Source of the DNA: Jiella mangrovi
GTDB lineage: Bacteria > Pseudomonadota > Alphaproteobacteria > Rhizobiales > Rhizobiaceae
Assembly: GCF_017815135.1 (NCBI RefSeq)
Contig: NZ_JAGJCF010000009.1
Span: 62,001 to 126,000, forward strand
DNA length: 64,000 nt
Direction: 5' to 3'
Below, in pieces: positions 1 to 9,817 of the stretch. The notes below the pieces were generated by a model. The model ran no database searches. It had not been told where the DNA came from and was given only the letters and a program-made list of their open reading frames with translations. Within the stretch, counting starts at the first letter, position 1; every line of letters starts with the position of its first letter. Both the position numbers and the translations under genes were made by a program.

Positions 1-1
1 C

Positions 2-646
2 GAGGCCAATCTCGTCAGTGCCAAGGCCGAACTCTCCAAGGCGAAGAACTCGCTCTCCTATGCCGAGCTCACCGCGCCGTTCGATGGCGTCATCACGGCG
101 CGGGAGGCCGATGTCGGCCAGGTCGTGTCGGCCGGCGAAGAGGTGATGACCCTGGCACGCACCGACCAGCGCGAGGCTGTGATCGACGTCCCGGTGGAGC
201 TTGCCGGAAAGATCACGCTCGGCAGCAAATTCGAGGTGGTTCTGCAGATCGCCGCATCGAAGAAGGTGACGGGCACCGTGCGCGAAATGGCCCCGCAGGC
301 GGATACGGCGACGCGGACGATCCGCGTCAGGATCCACCTCGACAATCCGCCGGCGGCGTTCCGGCTCGGCTCGCTGATCACCGCGATACCCGCCGAGCGC
401 GCGGACAAGCCGATCATCCTGCTTCCGCCGGGTGCGGTGCTGGAGGAGGACGGCAAGACGATGCTCTGGATCGTCGATACCAAGGCCAAGACCGTCCACA
501 AACAGCCGGTCGTCGTCGAAAGAGACGGTGGCGGCCAGATACTCCTCGTCTCCGGCGCCGAGCCGGGCACCGTCATCGTCATCGCCGGTGTCCATAGTCT
601 GAAGGAAGGACAAGCGGTTTCGCTGTCAAAGGGGCTCCAATCGTGA
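2..646 (+). CDS. RND efflux periplasmic adaptor subunit (3' part)
   Basis: This is the C-terminal part of a membrane-fusion (HlyD/AcrA-like) adaptor that couples an inner-membrane RND pump to the outer membrane. The reading frame is open from the window edge. An internal ATG at 125 would remove the lipoyl-type segment (YAELTAPFDGVI, then QVVSAGEEVMTLA), so the gene begins upstream of the window. The beta-barrel and membrane-proximal parts follow (KVTGTVREMAPQADTATRTIRVRI, then PPGAVLEEDG). The stop overlaps the GTG start of the pump gene by four bases, indicating translational coupling. The substrate cannot be told from the sequence. Confidence 0.9.
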   Translation, partial: EANLVSAKAELSKAKNSLSYAELTAPFDGVITAREADVGQVVSAGEEVMTLARTDQREAVIDVPVELAGKITLGSKFEVVLQIAASKKVTGTVREMAPQADTATRTIRVRIHLDNPPAAFRLGSLITAIPAERADKPIILLPPGAVLEEDGKTMLWIVDTKAKTVHKQPVVVERDGGGQILLVSGAEPGTVIVIAGVHSLKEGQAVSLSKGLQS

Positions 647-3600
647 AGTCTTTCAATCTCTCGGACTGGGCGCTCCACCATCGCTCCATGATCTGGTTCT
701 TCATGCTGGTGGCGTGTGTCGCCGGCATGTTTTCCTACCTCAATCTCGGCCGTGAGGAAGATCCCAACTTCACCATCAAGACCATGGTCGTTTCCGCCTC
801 GATGCCCGGCGCGACCGTCAAGGAGATGGCCGAGCAGGTCACCGACCGGATCGAAAAGAAGCTGCAGGAGCTCGACAGCCTCGATTACACCCGCTCGATC
901 ACGACGCCCGGCCAGACCGTCGTCTTCGTCAATCTTCTCCCCACGACAAAGGCGAAGGTCGTCCCCGACGTGTGGAAGAAGGTCCGCGACAAGATGTCGG
1001 ACATCAAGGGCGATTTTCCCTCCGAGTTCCAGGGCTTCGGCTTCAACGACGAATTCGGCGACGTGTTCGGCAACATCTATGCCTTCACCGCCGACGGCAT
1101 CAGCGAGCGTCAGCTGCGCGACTATGTCGAGGCAGTCCGCACGCAGGTGATCCAGCTTCCCGAAGCCGGCAAGGTCGAACTCGTCGGCGAACAGGACGAG
1201 GCGATCTATCTGGAATTCTCCCTGCGGCGGATCGCGGGGCTCGGCCTCGATCAGAGCGCGGTCATCAATACGCTGGAGGCGCAGAACGCCATCGCGCCTT
1301 CCGGGGTCATCCAGTCGGGGCCCGAACGCATCCTCGTGCGGGTCTCGGGGCAGTACACATCGGAAGCCAGCCTCGAGGACATCAATCTGAGGGTCAACGA
1401 CCGCTTCTTCCGCCTTTCCGACGTCGCCACGATCCGGCGCGGATACGAAGATCCGCCGACTTCGCTGTTCCGTTATGACGGGAAGCCGGCGATCGGCCTT
1501 GCGATCGGCATGCGCGCCGGCGGCAACATCGTCGATTTCGGTTCTGCGCTGAAGAAGGACATGGCGCGGATCGTCGGCGAACTGCCGATCGGCGTCGGCG
1601 TCCATCAGGTGGCCGACCAGTCGGCCGTGGTGGAAGAATCCGTCGGTGGCTTCACCCGGGCACTGTTCGAGGCCGTGGCGATCGTTCTCGTCGTCAGCTT
1701 CGTCAGCCTCGGCTTCCGGGCCGGCCTCGTCGTGACGCTCTCGATTCCGCTGGTCCTTGCGATGACATTCGTCGGCATGGAGATCGCCGGGGTCACGCTG
1801 CAGCGCATTTCGCTCGGCGCGCTGATCATCGCTCTCGGTCTCCTCGTCGACGACGCCATGATCGCCATCGAGACGATGGTCTCGCGGCTCGAGATCGGCG
1901 AAAGTCGCGAGAAGGCCGCGAGCTTCGCCTGGACGTCGATCGCTTTTCCGATGCTGTCGGGAACGCTGGTGACGGTCGCCGGCTTCCTGCCGATCGGTTT
2001 CAACAATTCCAATGCCGGCGAATATACGTTCTCGCTGTTCATCGTCATCGCGCTGGCGCTGCTCCTGTCATGGATCGTCGCGGTCCTGTTCACGCCGTTG
2101 ATCGGCGTGATGATCCTGCCGAAGACGATGCACCGACACGACGCCAAGCCGGGGCGGGTGAAACGCGCCTTCACGGCGGTGCTGCGAGCGGCGATGCGCT
2201 GGCGCTGGCTGACGATCATCATCACCGTCGCCCTGTTCGCGACCTCGATCTACGGGATGAAATTCGTCCAGCAGCAGTTCTTCCCGACCTCGGACCGGCC
2301 GGAACTCATCGTCGATTTCACCCTCCGTCACAACGCCGCCATCGCCGACACCAGGGCACAGATGGACAAGCTCGAGGCGACGTTCGCCAAGGACGACGAC
2401 ATCGATCACTGGACGTCCTATGTCGGACGCTCGGCCGAGCGCTTTCTCCTCTCCTACGACGTTCAGCCGGACAATCCGTTCTTCGGTCAGATCGTGATCG
2501 TTCCCAAGAATCTGGAAGCGCGCGAGCGGGTGAAGGCGCGGGTGAAGGAGTTTGCCAGCAAGAACCTCATCGGCACCGATGTCTTCGTCAAATATCTGGA
2601 GCTCGGACCGCCCGTGGGGCGCCCGGTCCAGTACCGGCTGGGCGGCCCGAATATCGATGTCGTTCGCGACCAGGCCCGTCGTCTCGCCGGCGTGATCGCC
2701 GAGGACCCCCGCCTGACATCGATCGTCATGGACTGGAACGAGCCGGCCCGGGTGCTGAAGGTCGAAATTCTTCAGGACAAGGCCCGCGCCCTCGGCATCA
2801 CCTCGCAGGAAATCGCCAACAACCTCAACTCGGTGCTCGACGGCACCACGGTGACGAACGTGCGGGAGGGCATCTATCTCGTGCCGATCATCGCCCGCGG
2901 CGTGAAATCGGACCGTGATTCCATCGAGGCGATCGAAAACCTCCAGCTGACGGACTCCGACGGCAACGCCATCCCGCTCGCCAGCCTCGTCAGCTTCGAC
3001 TACACGATCGAGGATCCGATCCTGTATTCCCGCTCGCGCATCCCGACGATCACGGTCAGCGCCGCGATCAAGGGGTCGGCTCAGCCGGCGACGATCGTCA
3101 CGGCGCTCGCCCCCAAGATCGCCGCCTTCGAGAAGCAGCTGCCGACCGACTACACCGTCGCGATCGGCGGAGCGGTGGAGTCCAGCGCCGAAAGCCAGGG
3201 CCCGATTGCCGCCGTCGTTCCGGTGATGCTGATTGCCATGCTGACGCTGATCATGCTGCAGATGCAGAGCTTCAGGGCGCTGTTCGTGGTCCTGTGCGCT
3301 GCCCCGCTCGGCCTCATCGGTGTCGTCGCGGCGCTCGTTCCCTCTGGTGCGCCGCTGGGTTTCGTGGCGATCCTCGGCGTCCTCGCCCTGGTCGGCATCC
3401 TGATCCGCAACTCGATCATCCTCGTTCATCAGATCGACGTGTTGCGCGAGGAGGGCATGCATCCCTGGCTGGCGGTGTTCGAGGCGAGCGAGATGCGCGC
3501 GCGACCGATCGTCCTGACGGCGGCGGCGGCCAGTCTCGCCCTCATCCCGATCTCGCGCGAGATCTTCTGGGGGCCGATGGCCTATGCGATGATGGGCGGC

Positions 3601-3807
3601 ATCATCGCGGGGACGCTCATCACGCTGCTGTTCATCCCGGCTCTGTATCTCGTGGTGTTCCGCATCCGGCAGCCCAAGGACGGCGATCTGCCTTCGACGG
3701 ATCACGTGATCGCGCCACACGGCAGCGGCGGCGGTTCGTCGGAAGCCGGCCCGCAGACTACTGCTGGCCAATCGGAGGAGCCGGGCGGAAAGCCAGCGCC
3801 GGCCTGA
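643..3807 (+). CDS. RND efflux transporter permease (AcrB/HAE1-like)
   Basis: This is an inner-membrane proton-driven efflux pump of 1054 residues, the usual length for the AcrB family. The N-terminal helix (residues about 13-33) is followed by a porter domain (GREEDPNF, MPGATVKEMAEQVTDRIE). A TM4 motif reads GLLVDDAMIAIE, and a second half repeats the layout from about residue 525. It starts at a GTG that overlaps the adaptor stop, so the two are co-translated. The last 40 or so residues are a hydrophilic Gly/Ser/Pro-rich tail. No outer-membrane channel gene is present downstream; a factor-independent terminator ends the operon. Drug or solvent specificity is unknown. Confidence 0.93.
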   Translation: MKSFNLSDWALHHRSMIWFFMLVACVAGMFSYLNLGREEDPNFTIKTMVVSASMPGATVKEMAEQVTDRIEKKLQELDSLDYTRSITTPGQTVVFVNLLPTTKAKVVPDVWKKVRDKMSDIKGDFPSEFQGFGFNDEFGDVFGNIYAFTADGISERQLRDYVEAVRTQVIQLPEAGKVELVGEQDEAIYLEFSLRRIAGLGLDQSAVINTLEAQNAIAPSGVIQSGPERILVRVSGQYTSEASLEDINLRVNDRFFRLSDVATIRRGYEDPPTSLFRYDGKPAIGLAIGMRAGGNIVDFGSALKKDMARIVGELPIGVGVHQVADQSAVVEESVGGFTRALFEAVAIVLVVSFVSLGFRAGLVVTLSIPLVLAMTFVGMEIAGVTLQRISLGALIIALGLLVDDAMIAIETMVSRLEIGESREKAASFAWTSIAFPMLSGTLVTVAGFLPIGFNNSNAGEYTFSLFIVIALALLLSWIVAVLFTPLIGVMILPKTMHRHDAKPGRVKRAFTAVLRAAMRWRWLTIIITVALFATSIYGMKFVQQQFFPTSDRPELIVDFTLRHNAAIADTRAQMDKLEATFAKDDDIDHWTSYVGRSAERFLLSYDVQPDNPFFGQIVIVPKNLEARERVKARVKEFASKNLIGTDVFVKYLELGPPVGRPVQYRLGGPNIDVVRDQARRLAGVIAEDPRLTSIVMDWNEPARVLKVEILQDKARALGITSQEIANNLNSVLDGTTVTNVREGIYLVPIIARGVKSDRDSIEAIENLQLTDSDGNAIPLASLVSFDYTIEDPILYSRSRIPTITVSAAIKGSAQPATIVTALAPKIAAFEKQLPTDYTVAIGGAVESSAESQGPIAAVVPVMLIAMLTLIMLQMQSFRALFVVLCAAPLGLIGVVAALVPSGAPLGFVAILGVLALVGILIRNSIILVHQIDVLREEGMHPWLAVFEASEMRARPIVLTAAAASLALIPISREIFWGPMAYAMMGGIIAGTLITLLFIPALYLVVFRIRQPKDGDLPSTDHVIAPHGSGGGSSEAGPQTTAGQSEEPGGKPAPA

Positions 3808-3850
3808 CGCTTCGGCCTGGGACGTCGCCCGACCGATCTTGATCTGACCT

Positions 3851-3878
3851 GCCCCGGCTTCGGCCGGGGCATTTTTTT
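3851..3878 (+). terminator. Rho-independent terminator after RND operon
   Basis: A perfect 8-bp stem GCCCCGGC/GCCGGGGC encloses a stable TTCG tetraloop and is followed by a run of seven T (3872-3878). It lies 43 bases after the pump stop codon and closes the efflux operon. Confidence 0.9.
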
Positions 3879-3919
3879 GTCTGTCAGGCGAATATTCTCC
3901 CGCGACAGACGAGCAATGA

Positions 3920-3935
3920 TACGACCTTGGTCGTA
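3920..3935. promoter_or_regulatory. Candidate operator of the GntR-type regulator
   Basis: A perfect 7-bp inverted repeat with a 2-bp spacer, TACGACC-TT-GGTCGTA, lies about 80 bases upstream of the regulator start. Size and symmetry fit a dimeric winged-helix repressor. Assignment to the adjacent GntR-family gene (autoregulation) is inference from position. Confidence 0.5.
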
Positions 3936-4017
3936 GATCTCCCTCCACGGGGCTTGCGTTGGCGGCAAATGACGCGCAATGGTACGATCATTGCGGATGG
4001 GAGGTCCGAACAGCTTC

Positions 4018-4815
4018 ATGGGGTACGAGCGTTCCACGATCGATGGAGAGCGGTCGAGTCGCACCGTTGCGCTCGCCGCCGAGTTCGGCCGCATGATCAC
4101 CGCAGGCAATCTCGTCATCGGCGAGGCCCTGCCGATCGAGAAGGAAATCCAGGTCAGTCGCGGCGTCTCGCGCACGGTGGTGCGGGAGGCAATCCGCCAT
4201 CTCGCCGCCAAGGGCCTCGTCAGCGTCGGTCCCAAGGTCGGCACCAAGGTGCGGCCGCGCAACGACTGGAACATGCTCGACGCCGACGTCATGGCCTGGC
4301 ATCTGACGCCGCCGGTGCGCCGCCCCTTCATCGAAGCCCTCTACGAAATGCGGCTGATCAACGAGCCGAACGCCGCACGGCTTGCGGCAAGCCGGATCGA
4401 CGGGGCGCAGGGCGAGCGCCTCGAGGATGCTCTGAGAGGCATGCGTGACAACCCGCGCGGCTCGCCGGAGCTGATCGCGGCCGATCTCGATTTTCACCGC
4501 ATCATCCTGGAGGCGACGGGCAATCCTCTCCTCAATTCGCTCGGTGCCTTGATCGAGCGCAGCCTGTCGATCTCGTTTTCGCTGTCCTGGCGGCAGAACC
4601 CCCAGGACGAGACGGTGCGCCAGCACGAGCGGGTGATGCAGGCGATCCTTTCGGGCGACGGCGATGCGGCAGAATTGTTCATGCGACGGCTCATCGAGAG
4701 CGCATTCAACGACGTGATTCATGCCCTTTACGCCAACGGCGAAGGGGAAGCGGAGGCCGCAGGCATGCGTGCAGGCGGAAGACAGTTCGAGCAGCGCCGA
4801 TCGGGCGGGGCTTGA
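4018..4815 (+). CDS. FadR/GntR family transcriptional regulator (FCD domain)
   Basis: This is a DNA-binding regulator of about 265 residues. The N-terminal winged helix ([12 protein letters not shown], then [20 protein letters not shown]) is followed by the all-helical FCD ligand domain ([14 protein letters not shown], then [13 protein letters not shown]). I prefer the ATG at 4018, which has GGGAGG at 3999-4004; an in-frame ATG at 3979 would add 13 residues not expected for the family. It is transcribed into the ChvE-type sugar operon with a 52-base gap, so it probably controls sugar uptake and oxidation genes and its own expression. The effector is unknown; a galactonate or KDG-type intermediate would fit the pathway genes. 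Confidence 0.88.
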   Translation: MGYERSTIDGERSSRTVALAAEFGRMITAGNLVIGEALPIEKEIQVSRGVSRTVVREAIRHLAAKGLVSVGPKVGTKVRPRNDWNMLDADVMAWHLTPPVRRPFIEALYEMRLINEPNAARLAASRIDGAQGERLEDALRGMRDNPRGSPELIAADLDFHRIILEATGNPLLNSLGALIERSLSISFSLSWRQNPQDETVRQHERVMQAILSGDGDAAELFMRRLIESAFNDVIHALYANGEGEAEAAGMRAGGRQFEQRRSGGA

Positions 4816-4824
4816 GGTGAAAGG

Positions 4825-4840
4825 GACGCCGCGTGGCGTC
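4825..4840 (+). promoter_or_regulatory. Small hairpin/inverted repeat before the sugar-binding gene
   Basis: GACGCC-GCGT-GGCGTC is a perfect 6-bp inverted repeat with a 4-base loop. It sits between the regulator stop and the Shine-Dalgarno of the binding-protein gene. It could be an mRNA hairpin or an operator half-site pair; no T-tract follows, so it is not a simple terminator. Confidence 0.4.
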
Positions 4841-4867
4841 TGCAACGGTCAGGGAGGTGACGTGACC

Positions 4868-5941
4868 ATGATGATGAGGACAATTCTAACCGGTATGGCC
4901 GCCGCGGTCGTGGCTCTGGCAAGCCCGCTCGGCGCCAGCGCCCAGGACAAGGGCACGATCGGCATCGCCATGCCGACCAAGTCTTCGGCCCGCTGGATCG
5001 CCGATGGCGACAACATGGTCAAGCAGTTCAAGGAAGCCGGTTACGACGCCAACCTGCAATATGCCGAGGACGACATCCCGAACCAGGTGAACCAGGTCGA
5101 GAACATGATCACCACGGGCGTCAAGGCGCTGGTGATCGCGGCGATCGATGGTACCACCCTGTCGAACACGCTCGCCAACGCCGCCGCGTCCGGCATTCCG
5201 GTGATCGCCTATGACCGCCTGATCCGCGATACGCCGGATGTCGACTATTACGCGACCTTCGACAATTTCCAGGTCGGCGTTCTCCAGGCGCAGTCGCTGG
5301 TCGACGGCCTGAAGCAGCGCTTTCCCGATCAGGACAGCTGGAACGTCGAGCTCTTCGGCGGGTCGCCCGACGACAACAACGCCTACTTCTTCTACAACGG
5401 CGCGATGAGCGTGCTGCAGCCGATGATCGACGAGGGCAAGATCAAGATCCCCTCCGGCCAGATGGGCATGGACAAGGTCGGCACGCTGCGCTGGGATGGC
5501 TCGGTCGCCCAGGCGCGCATGGATAACCTTCTGTCGGCCAACTACACCGGCGACCAGAAGGTCAACGGCGTGCTGTCGCCTTATGACGGCCTCTCCATCG
5601 GCATCATCTCCTCGCTGAAGGGCGTCGGCTACGGCTCCGGCGACCTCGAAATGCCGATCATCACCGGCCAGGACGCCGAAGTCCCGTCCGTCAAGGCGAT
5701 CCTTCGCGGCGACCAGTATTCGACGATCTTCAAGGACACCCGCGAACTCGCCAAGGTGACCGTTCAGATGGTCAACGCGGTGCTGACCGACGGCAAGCCG
5801 GAGGTCAACGACACCAAGACCTACGACAACGGCGTCAAGGTCGTGCCGTCCTACCTGTTGAAGCCGGTACTCGTGACCAAGGACAACTGGGAAAAGGTGC
5901 TGGTCGACAGCGGCTACTACACCGAAGACCAGATCAAGTGA
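4868..5941 (+). CDS. chvE: ChvE-like periplasmic sugar-binding protein
   Basis: This is the solute-binding component of a ribose/xylose-class ABC sugar importer, 357 residues, close to Agrobacterium ChvE in length. A signal peptide ([26 protein letters not shown]) leads into a periplasmic-binding-protein fold ([20 protein letters not shown], then [17 protein letters not shown]). The start is ATG 4868, seven bases after a strong GGGAGGTGA; longer frames upstream are not coding. In ChvE, family knowledge indicates binding of glucose, galactose, arabinose and xylose. The dehydrogenase, kinase and aldolase downstream favour galactose and/or arabinose here. Regulation by the upstream GntR-type gene is inferred. 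Confidence 0.88.
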   Translation: MMMRTILTGMAAAVVALASPLGASAQDKGTIGIAMPTKSSARWIADGDNMVKQFKEAGYDANLQYAEDDIPNQVNQVENMITTGVKALVIAAIDGTTLSNTLANAAASGIPVIAYDRLIRDTPDVDYYATFDNFQVGVLQAQSLVDGLKQRFPDQDSWNVELFGGSPDDNNAYFFYNGAMSVLQPMIDEGKIKIPSGQMGMDKVGTLRWDGSVAQARMDNLLSANYTGDQKVNGVLSPYDGLSIGIISSLKGVGYGSGDLEMPIITGQDAEVPSVKAILRGDQYSTIFKDTRELAKVTVQMVNAVLTDGKPEVNDTKTYDNGVKVVPSYLLKPVLVTKDNWEKVLVDSGYYTEDQIK

Positions 5942-5947
5942 TCCGGC

Positions 5948-5970
5948 CGCGCGGGCAAGACGTCCGCGCG
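5948..5970 (+). other. Intergenic mRNA hairpin after chvE
   Basis: A 7-bp stem CGCGCGG/CCGCGCG with a 9-base loop starts seven bases after the binding-protein stop. There is no T-tract. Such hairpins commonly protect the 3' end of binding-protein mRNA and lower expression of the transporter genes downstream; that role is inferred. Confidence 0.5.
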
Positions 5971-6106
5971 ATCATCCTTGCGGCGCGGCGACGAGGGTCG
6001 ACGCGTCGCCTCGGTCGGTCTTTTCTCCGGCCTGACCACAATCCAGCATCATGCCGTTCGCAGGGCGCGACGAGATCGCGGCGCGGGCGCTTCGAGACGG
6101 ACCGCC

Positions 6107-7639
6107 ATGGGCACCATTTTGCAGATGCGCGAGATCACCAAGACCTTTCCGGGGGTGATCGCGCTCGACAATGTCAATCTCAGCGTCGAGGAGGGCGAGA
6201 TCCATGCTCTCGTCGGCGAGAATGGCGCCGGAAAATCGACCCTGATGAAGGTTTTGTCCGGTGTCTATCCGCACGGCTCCTATGACGGGATCATCGAGTT
6301 CAAGGGCGAGGAATGCCGCTTTTCCGGCATCGCCGATTCGGAAAAGCGCGGCATCATCATCATCCACCAGGAGCTGGCGCTCGTGCCGCTGCTGTCGATC
6401 GCCGAGAACATCTTTCTGGGCAACGAGCGGGCGAATGGCGGGGTGATCGACTGGTCGCAGACGTTCGGCCGCACCCGCGAGCTTCTCGCCAAGGTGGGGC
6501 TGAAGGAATCGCCCCAGACCCGCGTCACCGATCTCGGCCTCGGCAAGCAGCAACTCGTCGAGATCGCCAAGGCGCTGTCCAAGGAGGTGAAGCTCCTGAT
6601 CCTCGACGAGCCGACCTCGAGCCTCAACGAGACCGACTCGGAGGCGCTTCTGAAGCTGCTTCTGGAGTTCAAGGCGGCGGGCATCTCCTCGATCCTGATT
6701 TCCCACAAGCTGAACGAGATCTCCAAGGTCGCCGACACCATCACCGTCCTGCGCGACGGTTCGGCCGTCTCGACCCTCGATGCCGATGGCGGCAACGTCT
6801 CGGAGGCCGACATCATCCGCGACATGGTCGGCCGCAGCCTCAACGACCGCTACCCGCCGCGTGAGCCGAAGATCGGCGAGACGATCTTCGAGGTGAAGAA
6901 CTGGACGGCCCATCACCCGCAGCATTCCGAGCGCAAGGTCTGCGACGACGTCAGTTTTCACGTGAAAGCCGGCGAGGTCGTCGGCATCGCCGGGCTGATG
7001 GGGGCAGGGCGGACCGAACTTGCCATGAGCCTATTCGGCAAATCCTACGGCGTCGACATCTCCGGCGAAGTGAGGATGCACGGGAAGGCGGTCGACGTCT
7101 CGACCGTCAATCGGGCGATCAATGCCGGCATCTGCTATGCCACCGAGGATCGCAAGACCTACGGCCTCGTCCTAGACGACACCATCCGCCGCAACATTCC
7201 GCTCGCCAATCTCGATGGTATCGCCAACGGCATCGTCGTCGACGAGAACCGCGAGCTCGCCGTCGCCGGCGACTATCGCCAGCGCATCCGGATCAAGTGT
7301 TCTTCGACGGCGCAGGAGGTGATCAATCTTTCCGGAGGCAACCAGCAGAAGGTGGTGCTGGCAAAATGGCTCTTCGCCGGGCCGGAAGTGCTGATCCTCG
7401 ACGAGCCGACCCGGGGCATCGATGTCGGGGCGAAATACGAGATCTACGCGATCATCGCCGAGCTGGCCAAGACCGGCAAGGCGATCGTCGTCATCTCCTC
7501 GGAGATGCCGGAACTCCTCGGCGTCACCGACCGCATCTACGTCATGAACGAGGGCCGCTTCGTCGGCGAATTGCCGACGAAGGACGCGTCGCAGGAGAAG
7601 ATCATGTCGCTGATCATCCGCTCCGGCCACAGGAACTGA
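6107..7639 (+). CDS. gguA: Sugar ABC transporter ATP-binding protein (GguA/MmsA-like)
   Basis: This is the cytoplasmic energy-coupling subunit, 510 residues, with two fused ATPase domains as is usual for ribose/xylose-class importers. The first half has an intact Walker A (GENGAGKST) and Walker B ([15 protein letters not shown]). The second half has the expected degenerate Walker A (GLMGAGRTE) but a full signature (LSGGNQQKV) and Walker B ([14 protein letters not shown]). Translation most likely begins at ATG 6107 ([10 protein letters not shown]); the open frame upstream to 5978 is non-coding leader. It lies between the binding-protein gene and the permease, separated from the former by a hairpin. 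Confidence 0.92.
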   Translation: MGTILQMREITKTFPGVIALDNVNLSVEEGEIHALVGENGAGKSTLMKVLSGVYPHGSYDGIIEFKGEECRFSGIADSEKRGIIIIHQELALVPLLSIAENIFLGNERANGGVIDWSQTFGRTRELLAKVGLKESPQTRVTDLGLGKQQLVEIAKALSKEVKLLILDEPTSSLNETDSEALLKLLLEFKAAGISSILISHKLNEISKVADTITVLRDGSAVSTLDADGGNVSEADIIRDMVGRSLNDRYPPREPKIGETIFEVKNWTAHHPQHSERKVCDDVSFHVKAGEVVGIAGLMGAGRTELAMSLFGKSYGVDISGEVRMHGKAVDVSTVNRAINAGICYATEDRKTYGLVLDDTIRRNIPLANLDGIANGIVVDENRELAVAGDYRQRIRIKCSSTAQEVINLSGGNQQKVVLAKWLFAGPEVLILDEPTRGIDVGAKYEIYAIIAELAKTGKAIVVISSEMPELLGVTDRIYVMNEGRFVGELPTKDASQEKIMSLIIRSGHRN

Positions 7640-7649
7640 GGAAACCCGA

Positions 7650-8867
7650 ATGTCGCAAGATGTCATTCACCAGTCGAGCGCTGCGAAGCCGGCGCCGAGC
7701 GGAACGGCCGGCGCATCGGCGAGCTTCATCCGCAAGCACATGCGCGAATACGGCATTCTGCTCGCGCTGATCGCCATCATGGCCTTCTTCCAGATCGTCA
7801 CCGACGGCATTCTTCTCAAGCCGATCAACCTGACCAATCTGATCCTGCAGAACTCCTATGTGATCATCATGGCGCTGGGGATGCTGCTCGTCATCGTCTC
7901 CGGCCATATCGATCTGTCGGTCGGCTCCGTTCTCGGCTTCGTCGGGGCGCTGGCGGCGGTGATGATTGTCCAGTGGGACATGAACTACATCCTTGCCGGG
8001 GTCATCTGCCTCGCCATCGGGGCGCTGATCGGCGCTCTTCAGGGCTACTGGATCGCCTATTGGAAGATCCCGTCCTTCATCGTCACCCTCGCCGGCATGC
8101 TCGTCTTCAAGGGGCTGACGCTCTGGGTGCTGGCCGGCCAATCGGTCGGCCCGTTCCCGCGCGGCTTCCAGCTGATCTCCTCGGGCTTTCTGCCGGATGT
8201 CTTCGGCATCAAGGGGTTCAATCTCCTGTCGATGCTGCTGGGTCTCGCCGTCGTCGCGGTGATGCTGGTCTTCGCCTTGCGCTCGCGCTTTCGCAATCGC
8301 GGCTCCAGCCATGACGATGAGCCGGCGCTGTTCTTCTTCGGCCGCAACTTCATCCTCGCCGCGGCGATCGTCTACATCACCTGGGCGCTCTCGACCTTTC
8401 GCGGCTTTCCCAACGTCCTCGTGGTCATGGCGCTTTTGATCGCCGTCTACTCCTTCATCACCACCCGCACGACCATCGGCCGGCGCATCTATGCCGTCGG
8501 CGGTAACGAAAAGGCGACGCGGCTTTCGGGCATCAACACCGAGCGGCTGGTCTTCCTGACCTTCGCCAATATGGGCATGCTCGCGGCGCTGGCCGGCCTC
8601 GTCTTCGCCGCCCGGCTCAACACCGCGACGCCCAAGGCCGGCCTCGGCTTCGAGCTCGACGTCATCGCCGCCGTCTTCATCGGCGGCGCCTCCATGGCCG
8701 GCGGCGTTGGCACGATCATCGGCGCGGTGATCGGCGCCTTCATCATGGGCGTGATGAACAACGGCATGTCGATCATGGGCATCGGCATCGACTACCAGCA
8801 GGTGATCAAGGGCCTCGTCCTGCTCCTCGCCGTCATCTTCGACGTCTACAACAAGAACCGGGCGTGA
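7650..8867 (+). CDS. gguB: Sugar ABC transporter permease (GguB/MmsB-like)
   Basis: This is the inner-membrane channel subunit, 405 residues, somewhat longer than RbsC-type permeases, as known for XylH/MmsB/GguB. It is highly hydrophobic with many membrane segments. The family's conserved cytoplasmic stretch appears as GRRIYAVGGNEKATRLSGI, followed by FIGGASMAGGVGT. Start 7650 lies ten bases after the ATPase stop with GAGGA nearby. The stop overlaps the next gene's GTG by four bases, so the transporter and the oxidative enzymes form one transcription unit. Confidence 0.92.
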   Translation: MSQDVIHQSSAAKPAPSGTAGASASFIRKHMREYGILLALIAIMAFFQIVTDGILLKPINLTNLILQNSYVIIMALGMLLVIVSGHIDLSVGSVLGFVGALAAVMIVQWDMNYILAGVICLAIGALIGALQGYWIAYWKIPSFIVTLAGMLVFKGLTLWVLAGQSVGPFPRGFQLISSGFLPDVFGIKGFNLLSMLLGLAVVAVMLVFALRSRFRNRGSSHDDEPALFFFGRNFILAAAIVYITWALSTFRGFPNVLVVMALLIAVYSFITTRTTIGRRIYAVGGNEKATRLSGINTERLVFLTFANMGMLAALAGLVFAARLNTATPKAGLGFELDVIAAVFIGGASMAGGVGTIIGAVIGAFIMGVMNNGMSIMGIGIDYQQVIKGLVLLLAVIFDVYNKNRA

Positions 8868-9817
8868 CGACCATGGCGCCCGTCAAGCTCGGCCTCGTCG
8901 GCATCGGCAAGATCGCCCGCGACCAGCATCTGCCGTCCTTGTCGCGAAGTGACGATTTCGACCTCGTCGCGGCGGCGAGCCGCAATGCCGGCGTCGAGGG
9001 CGTCGCCAACTTCACCTCGACCGGCGAGATGCTGGAGGCGATGCCCGACATCGCCGCAGTCTCTCTATGCATGCCGCCCCAGGCGCGGCACCAAGTGGCG
9101 GCCGAGGCGCTGGCGATGGGCAAGCATGTGATGCTCGAAAAGCCCCCGGGCGCCACCCTGTCCGAGGTCGAGCATCTGGCCGGGCTGGCGGCCTCCCACG
9201 GCGTTTCGCTCTTCGCCAGCTGGCATTCGCGCGAGGCGCCGGGCGTCGGGCCGGCGCGGGACTGGCTGAAGGGCCAGCGCATCCTTAAGGTCACCGTCAC
9301 CTGGAAGGAGGACGTGCGCCACTGGCATCCCGGCCAGGACTGGATCTTCGAGGCCGGCGGTCTCGGCGTCTTTGACCCTGGCATCAACGCCTTGTCGATC
9401 GTTACGAAGATCCTGCCCTTCCCGATCTGGCTGAATGAGGCCGGGCTCACCTTTCCGCAAAACCGCCAGGCGCCGATCGCCGCCGATCTTGGCTTCGCGG
9501 GTCCCAATGGAGAAACGGTCAAAGCCGAGTTCGATTTCCGCCAGACCGGCCCCCAGACCTGGGACATCGTCGTCGAGACCGACGGCGGAACACTGACACT
9601 GTCGATGGGCGGGGCGAAGCTTGCGATCGACGGCGAAGACCGCCCCCTGCCGCCGGAGGCCGAATATGACGGGCTTTACGCCCGCTTCGCCGCCCTGATC
9701 GCGGCGGGCGATTCGGAAGTCGATCTTTCGCCGCTCCACCATGTCGCCGACGCCTTCCTGCTCGGGCGGCGCGAATTCACCGAAGCGTTCCATTTCGATC
9801 CGCCGGCCGGATCATGA
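8864..9817 (+). CDS. Gfo/Idh/MocA aldose 1-dehydrogenase (D-galactose/L-arabinose)
   Basis: This NAD(P)-dependent oxidoreductase probably oxidises D-galactose and/or L-arabinose to the lactone. A Rossmann start (KLGLVGIGKIARDQHLPSL) is followed by the EKPP motif with Lys93, then RHWHPG (Trp154, His155) and VFDPGIN (Asp171, Asn175). These spacings match the catalytic residues described for Azospirillum L-arabinose 1-dehydrogenase and related galactose dehydrogenases. The GTG start at 8864 overlaps the permease stop; ATG 8873 is an alternative. It is coupled by a 4-base overlap to the KDGal kinase, pointing to a De Ley-Doudoroff-type route. Substrate choice between galactose and arabinose is inference. 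Confidence 0.85.
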   Translation: MTTMAPVKLGLVGIGKIARDQHLPSLSRSDDFDLVAAASRNAGVEGVANFTSTGEMLEAMPDIAAVSLCMPPQARHQVAAEALAMGKHVMLEKPPGATLSEVEHLAGLAASHGVSLFASWHSREAPGVGPARDWLKGQRILKVTVTWKEDVRHWHPGQDWIFEAGGLGVFDPGINALSIVTKILPFPIWLNEAGLTFPQNRQAPIAADLGFAGPNGETVKAEFDFRQTGPQTWDIVVETDGGTLTLSMGGAKLAIDGEDRPLPPEAEYDGLYARFAALIAAGDSEVDLSPLHHVADAFLLGRREFTEAFHFDPPAGS

